From Alphaproteobacteria bacterium (GTDB lineage Bacteria; Pseudomonadota; Alphaproteobacteria; Micropepsales; Micropepsaceae): 49,147 nucleotides of DNA. The notes below the pieces were generated by a model that had not been told where the DNA came from, made no database searches, and saw only the letters and a program-made list of their open reading frames with translations. Made by a program: the position numbers and the translations under genes. Positions 43,561 to 49,147 of this stretch are shown piece after piece (position 1 is the first letter of the stretch; every line of letters begins with the position of its first letter). The stretch is from assembly GCA_947465395.1 (NCBI GenBank), contig CANIAL010000015.1, positions 1 through 49,147 on the forward strand, in the 5' to 3' direction.

Positions 43561-44184
43561 TCAACGAACCAAATTTAATCTGGCGTGATGCTCGTGCTGG
43601 GTGGCCTGCTTTTCCATCCCCACGAATTCGATGCCAACGCCCTGGTCGTGATGGCGGGCGACGCGTCCGGCCATCTGGGCGATCAGCACGAATTCGCCGA
43701 TGGACGGCTTGGTGTCGGTCTTGAGCGAAACGCCGCCCGAGGAAATGTCCATCACCTCGCAGGTGACAATCTGGCCATCGGCGCGGGTGAATTTGGCAAA
43801 GCCCTTGTGGCTGGTGCGCTCATGGCGGCGCAGCGCATTCTCGTCCACCAGGGTCTTGTTGAGGAACAATGTAAGCTGTTCGGCCGTGCGTTCGCGTTTC
43901 ACAGCGGTACAACTGAACAAGACGCCAAAGCTGGAACGGTCGTTGCGGGAAACAAGGCCTTCAAAGCGGCCAAATCCGTCCACGTAAAGCACGATATTGG
44001 TGCCGATGGGCGGCGACATTTCACAGGCAATGGCGGCCCCGCCCGGCGACAGGTCGCGCACGGTGCAGCGCGCCTCGTTCCCGTCCACGGGCGTGAAGAT
44101 GCGGCCCGGCAGTTCTACGGCCACGCGCAGGAAGCGGCGGCGCTCGGCGGCGGAGCGCGCAATGATCGGGTCGGCCTGTTGCAT
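43561..44184 (-). CDS. Tandem PilZ-domain protein (c-di-GMP receptor candidate)
   Basis: A 207-residue cytoplasmic protein with two PilZ domains. The first has the R-x-x-x-R motif at Arg16-Arg20 (ERRRFLRV) and D-L-S-P-G-G at 44-49; the second has Arg119-Arg123 (LRRHERTSHK) and D-I-S-S-G-G at 146-151. Both copies therefore retain the residues that bind c-di-GMP. A linker helix with ERTAEQLTLFLNKTLV joins them. It lies 6 kb from an EAL protein, so both ends of c-di-GMP signalling are represented locally. The effector output is unknown. A dispersed repeat begins immediately after its stop. Confidence 0.88.
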   Translation of the reverse strand: MQQADPIIARSAAERRRFLRVAVELPGRIFTPVDGNEARCTVRDLSPGGAAIACEMSPPIGTNIVLYVDGFGRFEGLVSRNDRSSFGVLFSCTAVKRERTAEQLTLFLNKTLVDENALRRHERTSHKGFAKFTRADGQIVTCEVMDISSGGVSLKTDTKPSIGEFVLIAQMAGRVARHHDQGVGIEFVGMEKQATQHEHHARLNLVR

Positions 44185-44371
44185 ATAAAGCCAGCGCCGG
44201 CGCCTTGGCCCCGGTCCCCAGTTGGAATCTGGCTGCTTTTGTACCCAATTGGCGTCAACAGGAAGTTACCAACCCCTCCCGTTCTGGAACTATCCGGGCT
44301 ATGGTGCGGCCTGTTTCCCACGAAAATAGCGGTGAAGGGCTGGGGCCCGGGCCGCCAGCCGGAGTTCTGCC

Positions 44372-45304
44372 ATGCCCGCCGCCCTGCCCGCTTCGCGCCG
44401 CCTTAGCCAGATCACCGCCCTCTTTATATTGGGGGCCGGGCTTTCGGCCTGCGCCATGCTGGGCGAGGACACCGGTGCAGGGTCGCCCTTTACCCAAGCC
44501 CTGTCCCGCAATTACGCCGCCCTGGCCGAACAGGCCGCCCAGGTCCCCGGCGCCAGCGCCCAGGATGAAGGCTATCTGGACAGTCTTTTCGGCATCTTCG
44601 ACAGCCCGACCGCCAACCCGGCGGCACAGCTTTTCACCGTCAAGGCCGACCGTGCCGGACAGGGTGAGGAAATCGCCCCCGAACCCGCGGGCGGCGACTT
44701 CCAAGCCCAGTCCATGCGCGCCCGCCTGATCCGCGCCCTGGAAACCGGCCGGGAGGCGCAGCCCGATGTGGCGGCCCGCGCCCAGGCCGATTTCGATTGC
44801 TGGATGATCGATTCCAAGATGCCGGGCCTGGAAGAAGAAGCCCGCGCCTGCCGCGCCGCATTGAACAATCCGCTGGCCGCCCTGGAAGGCGCGCGCCGCC
44901 CGGTGGCGCAGTTCACGCCGCCTGCGCAAACTTTCACACCGCCGCCGCTGCCTGCGCCCGTGGCGCAGGCGCCTGCCAACTACACCGTCCTGTTTGATTT
45001 TGATTCCTGGACGCTGACGGCCGAAGACCTGACGGTCATCACCAATGTCATCAACACCGCCCGCGCCGGCGGCCAGTCGCGCATCACCGTGGTGGGCCAT
45101 ACCGACACATCGGGCGATGCCGCCTATAACCAGAAGCTTTCCGTGCACCGCGCCAATGTGGTGATGGAAGCGCTGGTGGATTTGGGCGCGCGCCGTGCCG
45201 CCATCCAGGTTTCCGGCGTGGGTGAAAGCGATCTTGCCGTGGCGACGGAAGACGGCGTCAAGGAAGCCAGAAACCGCCGCGCGGTCGTTGACCTTTTGCC
45301 TTAG
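44372..45304 (+). CDS. OmpA-family lipoprotein (Pal-like)
   Basis: A 310-residue lipoprotein. The signal peptide has a lipobox LSAC with Cys27 as the acylation site. A long, acidic/Ala-rich helical segment (about 30-180), with two cysteines in FDCWMID and ARACRAAL, leads through a Pro-rich linker (TPPAQTFTPPPLPAP) to an OmpA C-terminal domain (about 200-310): VLFDFDSWTLTAED, TVVGHTDTSGDAAYNQKLSVHRANVV and GVKEARNRRAVVDLL, where the N-R-R-A-V-V end retains the peptidoglycan-binding Arg. It probably ties the outer membrane to peptidoglycan. Start ATG 44372. A dispersed repeat follows the stop. Confidence 0.88.
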   Translation: MPAALPASRRLSQITALFILGAGLSACAMLGEDTGAGSPFTQALSRNYAALAEQAAQVPGASAQDEGYLDSLFGIFDSPTANPAAQLFTVKADRAGQGEEIAPEPAGGDFQAQSMRARLIRALETGREAQPDVAARAQADFDCWMIDSKMPGLEEEARACRAALNNPLAALEGARRPVAQFTPPAQTFTPPPLPAPVAQAPANYTVLFDFDSWTLTAEDLTVITNVINTARAGGQSRITVVGHTDTSGDAAYNQKLSVHRANVVMEALVDLGARRAAIQVSGVGESDLAVATEDGVKEARNRRAVVDLLP

Positions 45305-45309
45305 TTTTA

Positions 45310-45438
45310 CCCCCTCCGGTTTCAGCTTTCGCTCGCCTCCCAAATGGTCGGCTTCGCACGCTGAAACCACCTCCCCCGCCAGCGCGCCCGTGGCGCGAAG
45401 CGCCAAAACCCAAGAGGCGCGCGCAGGGGGAGGCGGGC
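45310..45438 (-). repeat. Dispersed double-hairpin intergenic element, copy 5 (TTTCAGC subtype, inverted)
   Basis: On the minus strand: CCCGCCTCCCCC, a GCGCGC-rich stem with GGCGCTTCGCGCC inside, GGGGGAGGTGG, TTTCAGCGTGCGA ... GAGCGAAAGCTGAAA and CCGGAGGGGG, which ends six bases from the stop codon of the plus-strand OmpA lipoprotein gene. It matches copy 1 closely in the TTTCAGC half. Confidence 0.76.
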
Positions 45439-45490
45439 CTGAGGTTTCGTGGATTTGTTAAATCGGCAACTTAGGAGCTAGGTTTACGTT

Positions 45491-45862
45491 ATGAACAAGA
45501 TGACCCGCTCCCGCATCCTGTGTGCCGCTGCCTTGCTGGCGTTAAGCATGCCCCTGCCGCTGTCCGCGCAGACGGGCAAGAATTATGACGTCAAGACGAT
45601 GAATTTCGATTTGTGGTGCCAGGAACAGGCGCATCTGCCGGTAGCGCGCTGCGACAAGCGCACGGCGGAGGACGAGCTGGCCTTCAACAATTATCGCGGC
45701 CAGATTGAACGATACGAAGTGCCGTATCTGGAACAGCAGCGCCGGGATCTCAGCATCAGCCGGGACATCCTGCATGGTGACCCGGTGGGCAATCCCGTGC
45801 ATCAGGACCCGCAGCACCAGCGCCAGGATCCTACGCGCCAGCCCGAAACGCCCGGTCCTTAA
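45491..45862 (+). CDS. Small secreted protein of unknown function
   Basis: A 123-residue protein with a signal peptide (RILCAAALLALSMPLPLSA then QTG), a short globular region (YDVKTMNFDLWCQEQAHLPVARCDKRTAEDELAFNNYRGQIERYEVPYLEQQRRDL) with two cysteines that may form a disulfide, and a disordered His/Gln/Pro-rich tail (HQDPQHQRQDPTRQPETPGP). The C-x(10)-C spacing and the tail suggest a small periplasmic or surface protein. No family is recognised with confidence. It is followed by an IS3-like remnant. Confidence 0.68.
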   Translation: MNKMTRSRILCAAALLALSMPLPLSAQTGKNYDVKTMNFDLWCQEQAHLPVARCDKRTAEDELAFNNYRGQIERYEVPYLEQQRRDLSISRDILHGDPVGNPVHQDPQHQRQDPTRQPETPGP

Positions 45863-45881
45863 ACACAGCCCCTTGAAGGCT

Positions 45882-46030
45882 CTGATCTGCCCCCTTCCAA
45901 GTGGTCCAGGGACTATCATATTGGAACCTTGGAGGGAGATTTGGAATGGGACGCAGGCATCAGCCTGAGGAAGTTATTGGCAAGCTGCGGGAGGCGGAGA
46001 TTGTGCTTTCGCAGGGCGGGTCGGTTACGG
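45882..46030 (+). mobile_element. IS3-family insertion sequence remnant (left end and 5' part of orfA)
   Basis: From ATG 45946 the frame reads MGRRHQPEEVIGKLREAEI, then VLSQGG, the standard start of IS3-family (IS407/IS1400-like) OrfA transposases, preceded by GGAGGGAG. Upstream, TGATCTGCCCCCTT (45882-45895) looks like the left terminal repeat of such elements. The similarity ends around codon 25-28 (about 46020-46030), where Gly-rich coding sequence of another gene takes over. No orfB or right end is present, so the element is a dead fragment. Confidence 0.78.
45946..46030 (+). pseudogene. IS3-family transposase OrfA, N-terminal fragment
   Basis: About 25-28 codons of a normally ~90-codon OrfA remain (helix-turn-helix start P-E-E-V-I-G-K-L-R-E-A-E). 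The frame continues open to 46395 but only as an alternative reading of the Gly/Ser repeat, giving an arginine/alanine-rich stretch with no transposase similarity. It cannot encode a functional DNA-binding protein. Confidence 0.75.
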
Positions 46031-46859
46031 CTACGGCGCCGGCCAGGGCGGCGGTTACGGCAACGGCACCGGTTATGGCCAGGGCAATGGTCAGGGTTAT
46101 GGTTCGGGCTATGCCGACACCTTCCGCCAGGGCTATGGCTATGGCTGCGGCGGTCCGGGCTGCGCGACCAAGGGTTATGCCCAAGGTTCGGCTTCTGGTT
46201 CGGCCCAGGGTTCGGCTTCGGGCCAGGCTTCGGGTCAGGCCAGCGGCCAGGCTTCGGGCCAGGCTTCGGGTCAGTCCATCGCCCAGGGTTCGGCCAGCTT
46301 TGTCGGCCAGCAGTGCACCGAAAGCACCGTGGTCAAGGCCATCCATGCGATCTGCGTCTCTGCGGACGGGCACGAATTCCCCGCCTCGCACATGACGGGC
46401 GATACCTGGATCAAGAATGGCTATGAAGGCGAAGTGTCACGCTGCCTGCCGGGTTCGACCCTCAAGGTCATGCTGGGCTCGGTTGTCCAGTCCGAACAGG
46501 GCATGTCCACCTCGCTCAAGAATGCCAGCGTCCTGACATGCGGCGCCGGCGAAGCCCTGCGCCACTACAAGGATGGCATGCTGAAATGCGCCCCCGCCGT
46601 GAAGGTGGTGGATTGCACCGAGCGCACCAACCTTCGCAAATGGGGCACGGCCGACATGTTCTTCTCCTATGTCACCAAGGTGTGCGTGGAGCAGAAAGTG
46701 TCGTCGAACAGCTCGTCGCAGTCGTCTCAGTCGTCCTCGTCGCAGTCTTCCTCCAGCCAGTCGGCCGAATGGAAGATCGCCCAGGCCAAGTCGCGCCAGA
46801 CTTTGACCCTGCGCGGCATGACCCTGACCGGCGGCGTTGGCCAGGGATCCGGTTACTAA
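46023..46859 (+). pseudogene. Gly/Ser-rich repeat protein gene, 5' end replaced by IS3 remnant
   Basis: In the frame ending at TAA 46857-46859 the sequence reads GYGYGAGQGGGYGNGTGYGQ, then a S-G-Q-A/G-S-A repeat (about 46190-46300), a cysteine-containing globular domain (QQCTESTVVKAIHAICVSADGHEF, SRCLPGSTLKVMLGS, LTCGAGEALRHYKDGMLKCAPAVKVVDC) and a serine-rich stretch (SSNSSSQSSQSSSSQ). The frame is open back to 45969 but has no start codon before GTG 46329, and any signal peptide is missing. The natural 5' end was apparently lost at the IS junction. A 177-residue product from GTG 46329 or a frameshift fusion are possible. Confidence 0.7.
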
Positions 46860-46938
46860 GAGAGCCTTCCTGTCGTCCACCCTTTAAAACAGGAGGCTCC
46901 ATCACAGTCCGTTCGGCCCGGTTTGGCTGAACTTCCAA

Positions 46939-46978
46939 CCAAAGGCGCTCCTGTGACGGGGGCGCCTTTGGCGTTTTT
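46939..46978 (+). terminator. Rho-independent terminator
   Basis: CCAAAGGCGC and GCGCCTTTGG form a perfect 10-bp stem around a 13-base loop, followed by CGTTTTT. A weaker hairpin (GAGCCTTCCTG/CAGGAGGCTC) lies just before it at about 46861-46898. This ends transcription of the Gly/Ser-rich gene and shows that the next gene must start downstream. Confidence 0.87.
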
Positions 46979-47006
46979 GAGGCGTTTCTGGCGCTATGAT
47001 GCGCCG

Positions 47007-48185
47007 ATGCTGGGCCAGATTCGCGATGGGAGTTTCCTGACGGCGGCGCGTTTGCGCTTCTGCGCCTTTGCGCTTCTGGCCGGTTACGCCATCGCGCTGC
47101 TTTACTTGGGCTTCAGCGCGCAGGGATGGGTGGACAATTCGGGCCGCCCGCTGGGCAGCGATTTTTCCAGTTTCTATGCCGCGGGAAAATTGGCGCTGGC
47201 AACGCCCTATGACCAGGCGGCGCTTTATTATCTCCAGCAAAGCCTGTTCGGCGCGGGCACGCCCTATTACGCCTTTGCCTATCCGCCGATTTTTCTTTTG
47301 CTGCTGATGCCGCTGGCGATGCTGCCCTATGGCATTGCGCTGATCGTGTGGCAGGGCGGCAGTTTTGCTTTTTACCTTTGGGCCATGTTGAGGCTGCGGA
47401 CCCGACGCGCCAGCAACATTCCGGCGGGCGCCTGGCTTCTAGGCGCCGTCGCTTTCCCGGCCTGTTTTCTCAATCTTCTGCATGGCCAGACTGGATTCCT
47501 GGCGGCGGGATTGTTCGCGCTGGCGCTGGCGGAGCTAGAGGCACGGCCATGGCTTGCCGGATTCGCCATCGGGCTTCTGTCCTTCAAGCCGCAGCTTGGG
47601 CCTCTTGTTCCCTTCGCCCTGATGGCAGGCGGGCGCTGGAAGGCTTTTGCGGGCGCGGCCATCACCGTCGCCGCGTTGCTCGCCATCAGCATTTCGGTTT
47701 TCGGGATGGAAAGCTGGCGCGCATTCTTCAGCGCCACGAACTTCGCCCGCATCGCCATCCTGGACCAGAACGCGGTGGGCTATGAAAAACTGGTGAGCAT
47801 CTTCGCCGCGTTGCGTCTGTGGCACGCGCCGCTGGTACTGGCCTATGGCGTGCAGGTTGCGGTCGCCATCGCCGTCATCGCCGCCACCGCCCTTCTGTGG
47901 CGCGGACCTTCCAGCCATAAATTCGCCGCGCTGTTGTTCGGCACACTTCTGGTGACGCCCTTTGCGCTGGATTACGACATGATGATCCTGGCCCCGGCGC
48001 TTGGCTTGATGCTGGCCGAGGGAAAGGCGCGCGGCTTTGCGCCCTGGACCGCCAGCTTCCTGGCGCTGATCGCGCTGGCCCCGATCCTGGCGCGAGGGGC
48101 CGGCGGGCTTTATCTGCCCATCGCGGCCATCGCCATTCTGGGCGGATTTTTCATCGCTTTTTGTCCCCAAAAACCGGCCCATTAG
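47007..48185 (+). CDS. GT87/DUF2029-like membrane glycosyltransferase family protein
   Basis: A 392-residue polytopic protein with about ten hydrophobic segments. The region GRPLGSDFSSFYAAGKLALATPYDQAALYYLQQ after TM1 carries the D-F-x-x-F-Y-A-A-x-x-L signature of the GT87/DUF2029 family, whose members transfer mannose or arabinose from polyprenyl-phosphate sugars. LSFKPQLGPLVPFALMAGGRWKAF and TPFALDYDMMILAPALGLM are further family-like pieces. The acidic residue just after TM1 is the expected catalytic position. I start it at ATG 47007, beyond the terminator; the longer frame to 46923 would run through that hairpin. Donor and acceptor unknown. Confidence 0.82.
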   Translation: MLGQIRDGSFLTAARLRFCAFALLAGYAIALLYLGFSAQGWVDNSGRPLGSDFSSFYAAGKLALATPYDQAALYYLQQSLFGAGTPYYAFAYPPIFLLLLMPLAMLPYGIALIVWQGGSFAFYLWAMLRLRTRRASNIPAGAWLLGAVAFPACFLNLLHGQTGFLAAGLFALALAELEARPWLAGFAIGLLSFKPQLGPLVPFALMAGGRWKAFAGAAITVAALLAISISVFGMESWRAFFSATNFARIAILDQNAVGYEKLVSIFAALRLWHAPLVLAYGVQVAVAIAVIAATALLWRGPSSHKFAALLFGTLLVTPFALDYDMMILAPALGLMLAEGKARGFAPWTASFLALIALAPILARGAGGLYLPIAAIAILGGFFIAFCPQKPAH

Positions 48186-48190
48186 CCGTC

Positions 48191-48218
48191 TTGCGCGGGG
48201 CTTTTGCGCTGCTATTGT
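48191..48218 (+). promoter_or_regulatory. Putative sigma70-type promoter of sucC
   Basis: TTGCGC (48191-48196) and TATTGT (48213-48218) are 16 bases apart and end 49 bases upstream of the sucC ATG. Both boxes deviate from consensus. Confidence 0.35.
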
Positions 48219-48266
48219 GCGGCGCATTCTCCCACGCAAAACGCCTTTCCAGCCAAGGTTTTCCCC

Positions 48267-49147
48267 ATGAATATCCATGAATATCAGGCCAAAGAGGTGC
48301 TGCGCGCCTTTGGCGCCCCCGTGCCCAACGGCAAGCCCGCATTCAGCGTGGAAGAAGCGGTGGCCGCGGCACGCGCATTGCCCGGCCCAGTCTGGGTGGT
48401 GAAGGCCCAGATCCATGCTGGCGGCCGCGGCAAGGGCGGCGGCGTCAAGGTCGTCAAATCCATCGATGACGTAGAGAAAGAAGCCCGCCGCATGCTGGGC
48501 ATGACCCTGGTCACGCACCAGACCGGCCCGGCCGGCCGCGTGGTCAAGCGGCTGTATGTGGAAGACGGCTCTGCCATTGAACGCGAACTTTATCTGTCGG
48601 CGCTGGTGGACCGCGAAACCAGCCGCATCGCGTTCATCGTGTCCACCGAAGGCGGCATGGACATTGAAGAAGTTGCGCACAAGACGCCCGAACGCATCAA
48701 GACCTTCCAGGTCGAACCGGTGGCGGGCTATTCGCCCTATATCGGCAACGAGATCGCATCGGCGCTAGGCCTGAAGGGCGACACCGCCAAGCAGGCGGGC
48801 GCGGTGGTCAAAAGCCTGTACGAGGCCATTGTCGCCAAGGACATGAGCCTGCTGGAAATCAATCCGCTGGTGGTGACCAAGGATGGCAACATCATCTGCC
48901 TGGATGCCAAGCTGAACTTTGACGACAACGCGCTGTACCGTCACAAGGACATCCAGGCGCTGCGCGACCTGGACGAGGAAGACCCCGCCGAAGTGGAAGC
49001 GGGCAAGTATGACCTTTCCTATATCAAGCTGGATGGGGAGATCGGCTGCATGGTCAATGGCGCGGGCCTGGCCATGGCGACCATGGACATCATCAAGCTG
49101 TATGGCAGCGAGCCGGCCAACTTCCTGGACGTGGGCGGCGGCGCGAC
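48267..49147 (+). CDS. sucC: Succinate-CoA ligase (ADP-forming) subunit beta, N-terminal part (truncated by window edge)
   Basis: SucC, with SucD, converts succinyl-CoA to succinate with ATP or GTP formation in the TCA cycle. The first 293 codons are visible and open to the window end. Landmarks are [43 protein letters not shown] (ATP-grasp domain), [60 protein letters not shown] (metal-binding Glu/Asn and Asp) and [24 protein letters not shown]. Subunit length in the family is about 390-400 residues, so roughly a quarter is missing. In relatives sucD and the 2-oxoglutarate dehydrogenase genes follow. Confidence 0.96.
   Translation, partial: MNIHEYQAKEVLRAFGAPVPNGKPAFSVEEAVAAARALPGPVWVVKAQIHAGGRGKGGGVKVVKSIDDVEKEARRMLGMTLVTHQTGPAGRVVKRLYVEDGSAIERELYLSALVDRETSRIAFIVSTEGGMDIEEVAHKTPERIKTFQVEPVAGYSPYIGNEIASALGLKGDTAKQAGAVVKSLYEAIVAKDMSLLEINPLVVTKDGNIICLDAKLNFDDNALYRHKDIQALRDLDEEDPAEVEAGKYDLSYIKLDGEIGCMVNGAGLAMATMDIIKLYGSEPANFLDVGGGA

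Noticed and set aside
45929..46426. Arginine/leucine-rich open frame over the Gly/Ser repeat
   Set aside because: It reads the GGC/TCG repeats in a third frame, giving low-complexity sequence; the Gly/Ser frame continues into a cysteine-containing domain and is the real one.
46923..47006. Longer N-terminus for the GT87-like gene
   Set aside because: These bases include a strong terminator hairpin, and the family-like sequence begins only after ATG 47007.

Overview
The window is GC-rich (clearly above 60 % by eye) chromosomal DNA from an alphaproteobacterium. The evidence is a putative 6S RNA between zapA and fau, a class I aldolase in a tkt-gap-pgk-fba cluster, the PHB repressor gene phaR beside phaA/phaB, a cytochrome c maturation cluster (ccmABCDG), a DUF4908-like gene and a match to the CtrA consensus TTAA-N7-TTAA. 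The mix recalls Rhizomicrobium/Micropepsaceae-type or Caulobacter-like bacteria, but the species cannot be resolved from the sequence alone. Most of the window is ordinary core genome; accessory character is confined to small patches, chiefly 43.3-47.0 kb.

Layout, left to right. 0-0.7 kb: the end of a membrane protein gene and a PadR regulator behind an AT-rich promoter. 0.7-2.85 kb (minus): a DUF4164-like coiled-coil protein, zapA, 6S RNA, fau and a YmdB-type phosphodiesterase. 3.0-11.2 kb (plus): tkt-gap-pgk-fba-thiE-efp-suhB and an OmpA-like protein, mostly abutting or overlapping. 11.2-18.6 kb: a possibly CtrA-controlled small membrane protein, two MFS transporters, a PAP2-like protein, a DUF2141/outer-membrane barrel pair, mdh and an MscS channel. 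18.7-22.7 kb (minus): the ffh-rpsP-rimM-trmD-rplS operon followed by an HU gene, with hairpin terminators. 22.9-25.8 kb (minus): aqpZ and a prolyl oligopeptidase. 25.8-29.4 kb (plus): dapF-mtaB-ftsY-yciB, each junction an ATGA overlap. 29.8-33.2 kb: a MarR regulator, then ccmA-ccmB-ccmC-ccmD-ccmG plus a small protein on the minus strand. 33.4-36.2 kb: phaA-phaB (minus) divergent from phaR. 36.3-44.2 kb: an EAL protein with a degenerate GGDEF domain, a small membrane protein, acnA, a DUF4908-like protein, a two-TM protein and a tandem PilZ protein. 44.4-47.0 kb: envelope and secreted proteins and a Gly/Ser-rich gene whose 5' end has been replaced by an IS3-family remnant. 47.0-49.1 kb: a GT87-like membrane protein and the start of sucC, which runs off the window.

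Functionally, the window combines central carbon metabolism (triose-phosphate steps, transketolase, aconitase, malate dehydrogenase, succinyl-CoA ligase, PHB synthesis), the SRP pathway (ffh and ftsY about 5 kb apart), ribosome and tRNA maturation, cytochrome c biogenesis and c-di-GMP signalling.

The most unusual features are: a dispersed, double-hairpin intergenic element present in five copies, four of them lying next to a stop codon; an inverted pair of these elements bracketing phaB-phaA, one of which appears to supply the ribosome-binding site of phaA; the IS3-decapitated Gly/Ser-rich gene; and the CtrA-type site upstream of an uncharacterised small membrane protein. No CRISPR array, tRNA, rRNA or complete insertion sequence was seen.
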